Shown here piece after piece: positions 1 to 8,844 of a DNA stretch of 47,481 bases (within the stretch, counting starts at the first letter, position 1; each line of letters begins with the position of its first letter). This stretch comes from Microcaldota archaeon (GTDB lineage: Archaea > Micrarchaeota > Micrarchaeia > Micrarchaeales > Micrarchaeaceae): contig JAKAUP010000002.1 of assembly GCA_021817565.1 (NCBI GenBank), positions 1 through 47,481 on the forward strand. The letters run 5' to 3'. The notes beneath the pieces are model-generated. The model made no database searches. It was given only the letters and a program-made list of their open reading frames with translations, and was not told where the DNA came from. A program made the translations under genes and the position numbers.

Positions 1-304
1 CGTATGTGATTGTGAGGTTCGGACTCTCCAAGGTTTCAGATAGTCTGTTGCTTACCGCCATTGCGATCGTTATGTTGTGCGTTGTAGTGTTGGTTCCGAT
101 TATAACAATGTTGCAATAGAACCCTTCCGATATTGTGCATCTTGATGGCGCTATAGATTGTGGGAGGTTTACGTATATTATCAACACTGAGAATATGGTG
201 GCTATTATGAGGAGTGCCCAGCCATATGTAGATAAATACTCGACAGCAGCCTGCCCTGCCCCATTTGTTGCTTTTCCTTTGCTGTTTCGCACCTTACTTC
301 GCAT
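1..304 (-). CDS. class III signal-peptide (pilin-like) surface protein, N-terminal part
   Basis: The gene is cut by the left edge; its first 101 codons read leftward from an ATG at 304. After a short basic N-terminus comes G-QAAVEYL followed by STYGWALLIIATIF and a hydrophobic run. This is the archaeal class III (type IV prepilin) signal, with Gln at +1 and Glu at +5 of the predicted cleavage site. The mature part has a pair of Cys residues (SRC...FYC) and Asn/Thr-rich strands, as in many small secreted proteins of Micrarchaeota-type genomes. An in-frame stop lies about 20 codons upstream with no ATG between, so ATG 304 is the likely start. It is divergent from the M1 aminopeptidase gene. Function beyond surface or pilus attachment is unknown. 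Confidence 0.75.
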   Translation of the reverse strand, partial: MRSKVRNSKGKATNGAGQAAVEYLSTYGWALLIIATIFSVLIIYVNLPQSIAPSRCTISEGFYCNIVIIGTNTTTHNITIAMAVSNRLSETLESPNLTITY

Positions 305-352
305 CAATCTCAACCATCCAGTAGATTTGTTATCTAAATCTTTTGATATGGT

Positions 353-366
353 TATTTATATAAATG
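353..366. promoter_or_regulatory. AT-rich TATA-like element between divergent genes
   Basis: The palindromic stretch atttatataaat lies in the 112-bp gap between the divergent pilin-like gene and the aminopeptidase gene. It sits 50-60 bp from either start codon, so it could be the TATA box for either gene or both. A second AT-rich stretch (taataatattt, about 382-393) lies closer to the aminopeptidase. Assignment is by eye only. Confidence 0.35.
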
Positions 367-416
367 CATCATTTAAAATGGTTAATAATATTTAAGTGGC
401 AGAGGGGCTGATTCGT

Positions 417-2957
417 ATGGGAAAAAATTATTATGGGATTGGGGATAATGTAGTTCCTGAAAACTATTCTCTGATTTTTCACACAGATGTTAAAAAGGCG
501 GAATTTGTATGCGATGAAGTTATAGACGTAGTTGTCAGAAAAAAATCTACATCAGTAGTGATGAATTCAAGAGAGATTAAAATTTATTCCGCATATGCGG
601 AGGATAAGACAGGAAAGCACGCTGCAAGGATAAACTTCAAGCCCAAAACAGAAACGGTCGTTTTTAGTTTTGATAAGCGGTTATATGGAAAGATAAAGCT
701 GCATATAAGATTTAAGGGGGTCAATAACGATAAGATGTATGGCTTCTACAAAAGTACATACGTGTATAATAACAAGAAACACACGCTGCTTACTACACAA
801 TTTGAGCCGGGTGATGCAAGAAGCGCCTTTGTTTCCTTCGACGAGCCATCTTTCAAGGCAACTTTTGAGGTTTCCATAGAAGTGGATGATGCATATGAGG
901 CATTGTCAAACATGCCGGTAAAAAGCGTTAAGCGGTTGGGAAAAAGTAGAAAACTGGTAAGCTTTATGAAAACGCCGCGGATGTCCACATATCTACTGTA
1001 TCTCGGGGTAGGGAAATATGATCGCTTGACTACAAGACTAGGAAAACTTAGAATAAATGCACTTACGGTTCAAGGAAAGAAAAATCTTGCGAAGCTCCCT
1101 CTGAAGTATGCAAAACTTTTTGTTGACTATTACCAGAAATACTTTGGGATAACGTTTCCGCTACCAAAAATAGATATTATAGCAATACCGGATTTTAGCG
1201 CTGGAGCCATGGAGAATTGGGGGGCCATAACTTTCAGAGAAGTCGCTATGCTTGGAGATGAAAAGAAAAGCTCTGTCTGGTCAAAAGAGAGGATTGCGGA
1301 GGTTGTGGCGCATGAGCTAGCGCATCAGTGGTTTGGGGACCTAGTTACTATGAAATGGTGGGATGATATATGGCTGAATGAGAGCTTTGCGGAATTTATG
1401 AGTTACAAAGCCAGGGAAGCCGTGTTTCCGGAATGGAATGTAATGAAAAAGTATTATATTGAAGATTTTGAGGTGGCGCTTGAGGCTGACGGCATAAAAA
1501 ATACGCATCCGATAAGCATGCCAGTGAAGACTCCAGGGCAGATATCCGGAATGTTCGATGAGATAAGTTACGAAAAAGGCGGAGCTGTTTTATACATGCT
1601 TGAGAACTATGCTGGCAGCAAATCCTTCCGCGAGGGTTTACATAATTACCTTAAGAAATATATGTACTCTAACGCTAAGAGGGACGACCTGTGGAGAGAG
1701 ATTGACGCTGCCGCAAAAAGGAACGGGCAGAAGATAGATGTCTCTGGTTTTGCAGGTGCATGGATAACTAAAAAAGGGCATCCATTAGTGCGTGTATCTA
1801 AAGATGGAAAGTATCTGAAATTGTCGCAAAATAGGTTTACATACCTAAAAGAGATTGGTGGGAAAGAGAATGTTTGGCCTTTGCCGCTTGATTATGTAGA
1901 TTTATCTAACATGAAGGTTGGAAGGATCAACTTGAACAAAGAGCACGTGAAGTTGGAAGCAAAAAACAACTCGATGTTAAAGTTTAATTATGGGGTTAAA
2001 TATTTCTGCAGGGTCAGGTATGGGGAAAGCTTACTACAGAGACTTGGAAAATACATAGAAAATCGTACTCTAGATGGAGTTGACGCTTTGGAGATAGAGC
2101 GGGAGGTTTATGTTGCAGCCAGATCTGGCTATCTAGACATAAAGAGATACTATGATTTTGTAAAGAGCTATTGCATGCACCTCTCATATCCTGCAAATGT
2201 ATCGGTATTATCAAATATAGGAACTATGTTTGAGTTCTCTAAACTGGTTGGGATGCGCAAGGAATTCGGTGACTTGTTAGAGGAGTTTGCGCTGAACATG
2301 TTGGAGAAACTGGATTGGATTGAAAAGAAAAACGATAGCAATATAGATAAATCTTCAAGGATAGCTGCGCTTGAGCAATTGGGCGTATTGGAAAATGATA
2401 GGGCAGTAAGATTGGCAGAAGAGATATACTCCAAGTTAGTATCTGGAAAAGAGGTTGATAGGGACATGGCCAAATTTGCGTTGGCCACAATTTCGCACAG
2501 GGGCGGTACTAAGGAATACACGCAAATGAAGAGGATGTATGAGAAATGCGAAGTTCCGGAATTAAAGATGCGCTTTTTGTTGTACCTTGGTAATTTCGAA
2601 AAACCAGACATTTTGAACGATGCGCTAGAATATTCGATAAGCGAGAAGGTCAAAAAGCAGGATACTATGTATATCACATCAATTATGTCTACAAAAATCG
2701 ACCAATATGGGATTGCTTGGAAGTGGGTCAAAAAGAATTGGAATAAGCTAGAAAGAAGTTACCCAACAGGCACTCACATGATACATAGGTTTTTGGTTCC
2801 GGGGGAGCTCATGCATACAAAAGAAGAAAGAAAAGATTTTGTCAACTTCACTTCTAAGGTCAAGAGGGGAAGGGATGATATCAAAAAGTCCGCCAATGAA
2901 ATTTTGGATGTAATAGACCTTAATATACGCTTCTTCGAAAGGAACGGCATGAGATGA
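417..2957 (+). CDS. M1 family zinc aminopeptidase (tricorn-interacting factor F2/F3-like)
   Basis: This is a cytosolic zinc aminopeptidase of 846 residues. The exopeptidase signature GAMENWG is at about residue 262. The zinc site HELAH is at 299-303, with the third ligand in NESFAEF about 19 residues later. These are the diagnostic features of the M1/gluzincin family, and the length suits the archaeal tricorn-interacting factors that trim proteasome products. A C-terminal helical domain follows. The ATG at 417 is preceded by gagggg at about 9 nt; a GTG at 396 would add seven residues and overlap that site, so 417 is preferred. The end overlaps the next gene by 4 nt, suggesting co-translation. 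Confidence 0.93.
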   Translation: MGKNYYGIGDNVVPENYSLIFHTDVKKAEFVCDEVIDVVVRKKSTSVVMNSREIKIYSAYAEDKTGKHAARINFKPKTETVVFSFDKRLYGKIKLHIRFKGVNNDKMYGFYKSTYVYNNKKHTLLTTQFEPGDARSAFVSFDEPSFKATFEVSIEVDDAYEALSNMPVKSVKRLGKSRKLVSFMKTPRMSTYLLYLGVGKYDRLTTRLGKLRINALTVQGKKNLAKLPLKYAKLFVDYYQKYFGITFPLPKIDIIAIPDFSAGAMENWGAITFREVAMLGDEKKSSVWSKERIAEVVAHELAHQWFGDLVTMKWWDDIWLNESFAEFMSYKAREAVFPEWNVMKKYYIEDFEVALEADGIKNTHPISMPVKTPGQISGMFDEISYEKGGAVLYMLENYAGSKSFREGLHNYLKKYMYSNAKRDDLWREIDAAAKRNGQKIDVSGFAGAWITKKGHPLVRVSKDGKYLKLSQNRFTYLKEIGGKENVWPLPLDYVDLSNMKVGRINLNKEHVKLEAKNNSMLKFNYGVKYFCRVRYGESLLQRLGKYIENRTLDGVDALEIEREVYVAARSGYLDIKRYYDFVKSYCMHLSYPANVSVLSNIGTMFEFSKLVGMRKEFGDLLEEFALNMLEKLDWIEKKNDSNIDKSSRIAALEQLGVLENDRAVRLAEEIYSKLVSGKEVDRDMAKFALATISHRGGTKEYTQMKRMYEKCEVPELKMRFLLYLGNFEKPDILNDALEYSISEKVKKQDTMYITSIMSTKIDQYGIAWKWVKKNWNKLERSYPTGTHMIHRFLVPGELMHTKEERKDFVNFTSKVKRGRDDIKKSANEILDVIDLNIRFFERNGMR

Positions 2958-4045
2958 TGCTGAGTTTATTCTCTTATTTGCTACTTGGTTTTGCTTTTTT
3001 TGTATGGCTAGGATCTGTGCTTTTTGCAGTGCTTGGTAGATATTATAGGCGGACTGAACGTTATGCCCCGGAAACAAAGAGGCATTTTAACCCAAACGTT
3101 TTGGTGATACTGCCTTGTAAAGGCACAGATATAACTATCGGAACCAACATGCTCTCCTTGAGGGCTCAGCTCTATGACAATTACAGGATTGTGGGCGTTG
3201 TAGACAGCGAAACAGACCCAGCCGTAGAGTATATGCGTGAAGCTGGTATAGGGTATATAATATCTGACAAGCGCTACAACAAGTGTAGCGGAAAGGTAAG
3301 AAATTTGTTGAGTGTATTCGAAAAGTTCAGGTTTTACGACATTTATGTGGTTGTGGATGCTGACGTTACAGCGGCTACGGATTGGCTCAGCAAGCTGATA
3401 ACCCCATTATCAGACCCGAGCATTGGAGTTTCTACCACATACCCATACTTTAATCCGGTAGGCGGCTTTTGGTCAGAGGTCAAGAAGGTGTGGAATTTTG
3501 TAGGAGAGGGCATGATGGAGTCTGTAAAGACGAGATTTGTTTGGGGTGGTTCTATGGCTTTTAAAAGGGAACTTGTTGATAAGGAACTTCTGCTTAAGAT
3601 GAGCTCGGCCGTATCCGATGATATAGAGGTTGCGAGAGCCTGCAAAAGAAGAGGCTTGAGGATTTTCTATGTTAAGGAGAAAATCGCGTGTGTGAATGTT
3701 ATTGAAAACTTCTGGACATTTATGGAATGGGCAAATAGGCAGACGGCACTCTCCGTTTCTGCAAACAGGAAGTTGATAACTTATGGAAAATTTATATATG
3801 GAGCGGAATGCCTGCTCATTTTACTGGGCGTTACTTTACCGTTCTTTTATGGTCCGATATGGTTTATACTGCTTATACCTGCGATTATAAAGATGTGGGC
3901 AGCTTACTCAAAGAGCCAGGATAACAGACTTTTAGCTATTCCGATAAGCATAATGGTACAGTCCATATATCTCTACAACATAACCAAGGCGGGGAGGATG
4001 AAAAGCATAAAATGGAGAGGGGTAGAGTACAAACTCTACCGTTAA
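2954..4045 (+). CDS. membrane glycosyltransferase, GT2/GT21-like
   Basis: This 363-residue protein begins with one transmembrane helix, followed by a GT-A domain (VLVILPCKG, the nucleotide-binding start) and VVVDADV, which carries the DxD metal-binding motif. The WGGSMAFKR and SDDIEVARACKRRG motifs come next, then two or three C-terminal membrane segments. The order D / DxD / DD...A-C-K and an (R)Q-type motif near ANRQT resembles ceramide glucosyltransferase (GT21) and related GT2 enzymes. It probably transfers a sugar to a lipid or surface acceptor at the inner membrane face. The acceptor cannot be told. The start overlaps the aminopeptidase stop (ATGA); the ATG 3 nt downstream is equally possible. 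Confidence 0.8.
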   Translation: MMLSLFSYLLLGFAFFVWLGSVLFAVLGRYYRRTERYAPETKRHFNPNVLVILPCKGTDITIGTNMLSLRAQLYDNYRIVGVVDSETDPAVEYMREAGIGYIISDKRYNKCSGKVRNLLSVFEKFRFYDIYVVVDADVTAATDWLSKLITPLSDPSIGVSTTYPYFNPVGGFWSEVKKVWNFVGEGMMESVKTRFVWGGSMAFKRELVDKELLLKMSSAVSDDIEVARACKRRGLRIFYVKEKIACVNVIENFWTFMEWANRQTALSVSANRKLITYGKFIYGAECLLILLGVTLPFFYGPIWFILLIPAIIKMWAAYSKSQDNRLLAIPISIMVQSIYLYNITKAGRMKSIKWRGVEYKLYR

Positions 4046-4053
4046 TTCCTATT

Positions 4054-5043
4054 TCAATCCTTGCTCGCCAGGGTTACTAATCTTTTGTAGGTTGAAGGAT
4101 GAGTTGAAAATAGGCTGCCGAGTACATGTAATCCTGTGCCCTCTTTCTCCGCCTTTCTTATCAACGCGTCTATGTCCAAATCAGGAAGCAATTCGCGTAT
4201 TTCGCCCTTATGCATCTTAAGGCTCTTTATGTCATTCCTTATCCCAAAAGAGTCTATTATGCATAGCGATCTGATTACGCCGTTTTGCGCATTTGATTTT
4301 TTGGTGCCTGTCGGATTTGAAGCTATGTTTTTATCGGTTATCTTTATGAGCGCGGAAGCGAGATGGTGCGGCTTCTGTGTTATATTCTTTGAATGTATGT
4401 CTGCGTAGCTCTCTCTTGACCTAGAAAGGGAAAGGGTAAGCAATTGTGATGCGAAGTAAGTAACAAATGCGCCTATACCTATAAGCACAAGATATGATCC
4501 GCCGCTGTTTCGGCCGCCGCCACCGAAAAGGCTTGAGAAGAACATGTTCTCAGCGATTATATATGCAAGCATTGGTATGAATGAAACAATAGTTATTACT
4601 ACCATGTCATTATGCTTCAGATGACCTATCTCGTGCGCTATAACTGCATGTATCTCGTCTTTGTTTAGGATATCTAGGAGTCCTTGGTGCACCACAAGCG
4701 TTGAACTCTTTCTCGTTCTGCCGAATACAAACGCATTGGGTTCCCTTGATTCGGATATCGCTATGCGCGGCACAGGCACGCCGGATTTGTTTGCGAGCTC
4801 TTTTACCATGCTGTGGAGTTCTGGATGCTCATTCTCGTTTAGATATCTGAGTTTTGAGGACCACTTTATAATGAGCGGGGATATATACCACTGAAGCGCA
4901 AAAAAGCCTATTGCCAACATAATTATTGGAATCAGCCCTATTCCAAGGTACGCCATTACTGCGTACAGTATCGCAAACCCTATACCGAATACCAGTGCTA
5001 TTACAAGGTACATCCTTAATTTTAGGTTTAGAACTTCAGACAT
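4054..5043 (-). CDS. htpX: HtpX-type M48 membrane metalloprotease
   Basis: This 329-residue protein has two N-terminal transmembrane helices (about residues 10-52), the zinc-binding motif HEIGH at 137-141, a further hydrophobic pair at about 145-200 and the downstream ligand region in SRSRESYAD. This matches HtpX, a membrane-embedded endopeptidase that removes misfolded membrane proteins with FtsH. It converges on the glycosyltransferase gene with only 8 nt between them. A good ribosome-binding site (gggagag) precedes the ATG, and an AT-rich promoter region (about 5075-5105) lies upstream. Confidence 0.93.
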   Translation of the reverse strand: MSEVLNLKLRMYLVIALVFGIGFAILYAVMAYLGIGLIPIIMLAIGFFALQWYISPLIIKWSSKLRYLNENEHPELHSMVKELANKSGVPVPRIAISESREPNAFVFGRTRKSSTLVVHQGLLDILNKDEIHAVIAHEIGHLKHNDMVVITIVSFIPMLAYIIAENMFFSSLFGGGGRNSGGSYLVLIGIGAFVTYFASQLLTLSLSRSRESYADIHSKNITQKPHHLASALIKITDKNIASNPTGTKKSNAQNGVIRSLCIIDSFGIRNDIKSLKMHKGEIRELLPDLDIDALIRKAEKEGTGLHVLGSLFSTHPSTYKRLVTLASKD

Positions 5044-5124
5044 ATGAACATCTCTCCCTTATCAATATGATATTGATATTGAATCTTAATATATAAATAT
5101 ATTTATTTCTTGGGAAGAACAGCC

Positions 5125-5562
5125 TTATCGCATTCTTTCCCAAGCCTCTACTGGTCCCTTCACTGAAACGAATAACTTGCAAGGTTTGGCGAACTTTATA
5201 TGATTGATCCTTTTCAGGTCTTCTGGACTTCTCACTTTAAGCTTATTTTTTAGATGCAAGAACTCGTAATCAAGTTGTCCCTCTGTTACTTCTATCTTTA
5301 TTCCTGGGTTTATTTCGCCGAAATTTATCTTTCCATTGTTAAACTTATAACCTCTTAGAACTGATTCCTCCAGGACGTAGCTCAGATACGTATTGATGCT
5401 TTCGATCTGGTTTTCAGATTTTTTAAATCTTTCTAGTTGCGGATGCATCTTGTATCCTTTAGTTTTACCCTCAAGCACCGCCTTAGCCAAGAGGGATTCT
5501 CTCCATAGCGCGACTATGCCTACCTGGTCCAAATAACTAAAATTTATTGACCACAACCTCAT
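5125..5562 (-). CDS. pyrimidine dimer DNA glycosylase family protein (Pyr_excise)
   Basis: This 145-residue protein starts MRLWSINFSYLDQVG and has the conserved ALWRESLLA and GKTKGYKMHPQLERF segments of the pyrimidine-dimer DNA glycosylase/AP lyase family (denV-related, Pfam Pyr_excise). In that family the N-terminal residue takes part in catalysis, so the start matters. The ATG at 5562 gives the family's usual MRLW N-terminus, whereas the upstream TTG at 5568 would add two residues. The predicted role is excision of UV-induced cyclobutane dimers. The gene stands alone between htpX (same strand) and the divergent M16 gene. Confidence 0.85.
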   Translation of the reverse strand: MRLWSINFSYLDQVGIVALWRESLLAKAVLEGKTKGYKMHPQLERFKKSENQIESINTYLSYVLEESVLRGYKFNNGKINFGEINPGIKIEVTEGQLDYEFLHLKNKLKVRSPEDLKRINHIKFAKPCKLFVSVKGPVEAWERMR

Positions 5563-5610
5563 AAGCAACCACTAATCGTTATTTCCATTTTGTTTATTGC
5601 AAACGAACCT

Positions 5611-5629
5611 AAATATATAAATTATTTAT
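5611..5629 (+). promoter_or_regulatory. TATA region for the M16 peptidase gene
   Basis: The stretch aaatatataaattatttat lies 10-25 bp before the first possible TTG start of the M16 gene. That spacing would give a leaderless or nearly leaderless transcript. It is identified by composition and position only. Confidence 0.4.
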
Positions 5630-5636
5630 ATTATAA

Positions 5637-6983
5637 TTGTATCAAAGGTTTGGTGTTATTTTGGTCCTAAAAACCGGTTTTTTAGAGAATGGTTTGGCGT
5701 ACGCATTGAATAAAAACCCTGATTACAGCGGCGTTGTAATATCTTATGTGGTTAAATACGGAAAAAGGAATGCTCCGGTTGAGTTAATCGAACTTCCCCA
5801 CCTGCTAGAACATGTTGTCGCATTTGGGGGCACCAAGAGAATTAGTAGTGCAGAAGTGGTTTCACTATTGGATTACAGATATGAGGATTGGGAAGCAACC
5901 ACATTTAATGACTATACAATATACGAAATTTCTGCTTCGAAGAAACAGTATAAGGAGGCACTTGACCTTCTCTCCGAGATGGTTAATTACTCCGCTCCCT
6001 CGAAATCGCTTATACTTAGGGAGAAGAAAAGATTAAAAATGGAGCACTTTGAGGAGATAAATGACCGTTTAACTTCTGCTGAAGATATAAGCGAAGATGA
6101 AATCTATGGGTTGGACGGGTCAAAGGTGTTTTATAAGCACAAAATCGACTCTATAAGTAGGGTAAGCGATTCCGACATCCACTCTGCCTATAATGATTTT
6201 TATGTCCCGAACAACTCTCTGTTAATCCTGGATGGAAATATAGATATAAACGATGCGATACACAGCATATCGCTGAAATTTGGAAACTTATCGATAAAGG
6301 AGATGGTTCAGCAGCCATTAAATTATTGGGATAATCCAGTGCGCAATAGAAAAACAGATGAGGATATCTTTGTTTATTTGCCTGGCGGATCAGATAAAAC
6401 CTGCATTTCAAGCATATGCATACCTCTTCCTGGAAGCTCAAAGATGCAGTGTGTTGAAGAGTTTGCAAACCTTAAATTGCTATATAAAATAATAGAGGGC
6501 AGGTTCGAGAAGTTTGTTTATCAAAATTTTGAAAGGGATCCGATGGTATATTCGACAGAAGTACAAACATTTATAGACCGGAATCGTTCCGGGATAATAA
6601 TATTGAACAACGTACTTAAATCGGACTTCGGCGGGATAAAAAGCATGGTTGTTGATGAGATGTGCAGGGTGGTAGATGGAAACATAAGCAAGGAGGAAAT
6701 TATGTTAGCAAAGAGAAAAATGAGGAGGGAATTGAGGCTTAGGGGTTCTGAGCCGCACGAAAACGCAGAAAATCTGGCGGATTTCTTTAGCAATAACGGA
6801 GCATTTGACCATTATAGCACAATGCTGCGTGTTGCAAACGACGCATCACTAAAAAGCATAAAGGAAACCGCGCGTAATAGTATAGATCCTTCAGGTCTAA
6901 TATCGTTATTTATAACACAGAACAAGAAGGATGGCACCAGAATGAAAACTAAAAGCTTGGAGAGCGGGCATGGCGGGATTTGA
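5637..6983 (+). CDS. M16-family (insulinase/PqqL-like) zinc peptidase, single half-unit
   Basis: This 448-residue protein has the inverted zinc motif HLLEH at residues 55-59. A downstream acidic region (LILREKKRLKMEHFEE) is in the place expected for the third zinc ligand. The second half corresponds to the catalytically inactive M16 lobe. The length equals one two-domain M16 subunit, which works as a dimer in related enzymes. No ATG is available at the N-terminus: TTG 5637 (close to a TATA box) and TTG 5661 (after aggtttggtg) are both possible. The last six codons run antisense into the 3' end of tRNA-Arg. Substrate is unknown. Confidence 0.82.
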   Translation: MYQRFGVILVLKTGFLENGLAYALNKNPDYSGVVISYVVKYGKRNAPVELIELPHLLEHVVAFGGTKRISSAEVVSLLDYRYEDWEATTFNDYTIYEISASKKQYKEALDLLSEMVNYSAPSKSLILREKKRLKMEHFEEINDRLTSAEDISEDEIYGLDGSKVFYKHKIDSISRVSDSDIHSAYNDFYVPNNSLLILDGNIDINDAIHSISLKFGNLSIKEMVQQPLNYWDNPVRNRKTDEDIFVYLPGGSDKTCISSICIPLPGSSKMQCVEEFANLKLLYKIIEGRFEKFVYQNFERDPMVYSTEVQTFIDRNRSGIIILNNVLKSDFGGIKSMVVDEMCRVVDGNISKEEIMLAKRKMRRELRLRGSEPHENAENLADFFSNNGAFDHYSTMLRVANDASLKSIKETARNSIDPSGLISLFITQNKKDGTRMKTKSLESGHGGI

Positions 6984-7039
6984 ACCCGCAACTAGCAGCT
7001 CCGGAAGCTGCCGTGCTATCCAAGTTACACTACATGCCC
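6965..7039 (-). tRNA. tRNA-Arg (anticodon CCG)
   Basis: The 75-nt cloverleaf reads from 7039 to 6965. It has a 7-bp acceptor GGGCATG/CATGCCC, a D-arm GTGT/GCAC, an anticodon stem GCAGC/GCTGC with loop TTCCGGA, and a T-arm GCGGG-TTCAAAT-CCCGC. The discriminator is G and no CCA is encoded. There is no intron, unlike the other four tRNAs here. The 3' end overlaps the last 19 bp of the M16 gene on the opposite strand. Confidence 0.95.
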
Positions 7040-7147
7040 AGGTTCACAGATGTGATAGATGAATGCATGGATCTGGTGCTCATGGCCATAAGATTTCAAG
7101 TCTCATTCTATATCTATCTGTATAGTTAAATATTGTTTGGAGAACGA

Positions 7148-7169
7148 GTTTGGAACTTTTGTCCCAAAC
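7148..7169. repeat. short inverted repeat GTTTGG/CCAAAC
   Basis: Six-bp arms (7148-7153 and 7164-7169) enclose a 10-nt loop in the 186-bp gap between tRNA-Arg and the cyd promoter. A T-rich stretch follows on the plus strand. It could be a weak hairpin or an operator; nothing further supports either. The rest of the gap shows no convincing gene. Confidence 0.25.
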
Positions 7170-7214
7170 TTTATCTTATATAGTTATACTTTGCTTCTAG
7201 CTCTACCCAAGCTA

Positions 7215-7235
7215 CCGAAAAGAATGTATATATAG
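7215..7235 (+). promoter_or_regulatory. BRE/TATA promoter of the cyd operon
   Basis: A purine-rich ccgaaaag (BRE-like) is followed by tatatatag centred at about 7231. An ATG lies 25 nt downstream at 7256, the distance expected for an archaeal transcription start, so the first gene of the operon is probably leaderless. Confidence 0.6.
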
Positions 7236-7255
7236 TTTATTTGATATATGGTAAT

Positions 7256-7507
7256 ATGTTATTAAGATTCTTACAATCGACACTCTTGCTTTCAACGATA
7301 CTTATATCTCTCTTAACAGCTTTACTTGCGCTTATAGTCACTAAAAGATATTTTGCTAATAAATTCATTGTTCTTGCCTTTTGGACTGCCTTATACGGCA
7401 ATATACGCAATATTACCATAGATTGTCTGTATGCTATACCTAACTTTATTTTGGGTATTACTCTAACAATTCAGCAGTATGCTTTCCATCCATCAGAGTT
7501 GATATGA
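7256..7507 (+). CDS. small membrane protein preceding cydA, unrecognised
   Basis: This predicted 83-residue protein opens with a strong hydrophobic helix (LLLSTILISLLTALLALIV) and has a second hydrophobic segment (ALY...YAIPNFILGITL). The ATG at 7256 lies about 25 nt after a BRE/TATA element; a TTG at 7241 in the same frame would fall too close to the TATA box. The stop TGA overlaps the cydA start as ATGA, the arrangement used by coupled operon genes. I recognise no family. Position and topology suggest an accessory subunit or assembly factor for the bd oxidase, by analogy with bacterial CydX, which is not homologous by eye. This is inference only. Confidence 0.6.
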   Translation: MLLRFLQSTLLLSTILISLLTALLALIVTKRYFANKFIVLAFWTALYGNIRNITIDCLYAIPNFILGITLTIQQYAFHPSELI

Positions 7508-8844
7508 TGTTCGATGTGGTAATTTTTGACCGTTTCCTGATGGCTTTCTCTCTTGCAGTACATATAATCCTCGCTTCTATAGGTATAGCTCTCCCTGTAA
7601 TAATACTGATCGCGGAATTCCTTGGGATAAGATACGGCAACAAATACTACACAGTAATGGCAAGGCGCCTTGCAATAGTCTTTGCCATATTCTTTGCGGT
7701 GGGTGCGGCTTCTGGCACACTTGTAGCGCTAAACTTAGTTCTCCTCTGGCCCAAATTTATGGCGATAGTAGGGCAGGTTGCCATAATCCCTATCTATCTT
7801 GAGGTATTCGTCTTTTTCCTTGAATCTATATTCATCGGAATATACTTCTACTCGTGGGACAAGTTCAAGAATAAGTACATGCATCTGATCACAGGTATAC
7901 CTATTGCGGTAGGCAGCGTTATGTCTGGAGTATTCATAACAATGCTCAACGCATGGATGAATACCCCTACTGGTTTCAACATAGCAACATATCTTAGTAC
8001 CGGGGCCATTACAGATGTGAACCCGCTTGCTGTTTTCTCAACCCCGTCAACTTTCATAGAAATTTCACATGTTATATCCGCGGTATACTTCGCCGGAACA
8101 TTCATGTTCATATTCTATGCTTCCTTTATGCTTTTAAGGACAGATAAGAAGGATACAAATAAGAGAAAATATTATCTAAGCATGTTGAAACTCCTCCTTA
8201 TAATAGCCATAATAACTACCGGAATGGCTGTGTATACTGGGATAAACTCAATATCCTCGCTTTACACCATCCAGCCAGAGAAGTTTGCCGCAATAGAAGC
8301 AAACCTTTTCAGCCAGAGCCATGCTCCTGAGCGGCTCTTCGGAATATTCCAAAACGGCACGCTCAAATACTATATAAACATACCAAACCTGCAGAGCATA
8401 CTCGAGACTGGTAATCCAAATAGCACAGTACCTGGTTTGATGAGCTATCCAAGGTATACCTGGCCGCCTCTTTTCATACACGACCTTTTTGACCTGATGG
8501 TCCTATTCGGCTTTGGGATAGGCTTCCTCCTAATTGCGGTATTTGTTCTATGGATAATAAACAAGGAGAACCTGGAAAATAGGATTGTACTGTGGCTTCT
8601 CCTCCTATCTGGGATTATGGCAGTGATATTATTAGAATCCGGATGGGTTGTAGATGAGGTAGGCAGGCAGCCATGGATAATATACAATGTTATGCTTGTG
8701 AGCCAGGCGGCTAACTATTCAACCTCAGTAATACCAATAACGTTCGTTATACTTCTCTTCTACATATTCATCATACCATTCACGCTGCTTGTTATCAAGA
8801 GAATATTCAAGAGCAGGCCCTTGGAAGGCGAGTTGGAAAAATGA
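7504..8844 (+). CDS. cydA: cytochrome bd quinol oxidase subunit I
   Basis: This 446-residue polytopic membrane protein carries the haem and quinol sites of bd oxidase. Heme ligand His20 is in RFLMAFSLAVH, a second His is at about 189 in EISHVISAVYF, DLMVLFG holds the expected Met ligand, and GWVVDEVGRQPW is the hallmark near the periplasmic haem site. It is shorter than the E. coli protein (about 520), consistent with a short Q-loop. With CydB it oxidises quinol and reduces O2 to water. It overlaps the upstream small membrane gene and cydB by 4 nt each, so the three form one operon. Confidence 0.96.
   Translation: MMFDVVIFDRFLMAFSLAVHIILASIGIALPVIILIAEFLGIRYGNKYYTVMARRLAIVFAIFFAVGAASGTLVALNLVLLWPKFMAIVGQVAIIPIYLEVFVFFLESIFIGIYFYSWDKFKNKYMHLITGIPIAVGSVMSGVFITMLNAWMNTPTGFNIATYLSTGAITDVNPLAVFSTPSTFIEISHVISAVYFAGTFMFIFYASFMLLRTDKKDTNKRKYYLSMLKLLLIIAIITTGMAVYTGINSISSLYTIQPEKFAAIEANLFSQSHAPERLFGIFQNGTLKYYINIPNLQSILETGNPNSTVPGLMSYPRYTWPPLFIHDLFDLMVLFGFGIGFLLIAVFVLWIINKENLENRIVLWLLLLSGIMAVILLESGWVVDEVGRQPWIIYNVMLVSQAANYSTSVIPITFVILLFYIFIIPFTLLVIKRIFKSRPLEGELEK

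Noticed and set aside
135-395. Plus-strand open frame of 86 codons near the left edge
   Set aside because: It is antisense to the class III signal-peptide gene and has no family likeness.
2168-2731. 187-codon open frame antisense to the M1 aminopeptidase
   Set aside because: It is nested in a conserved gene, with no promoter or domain evidence.
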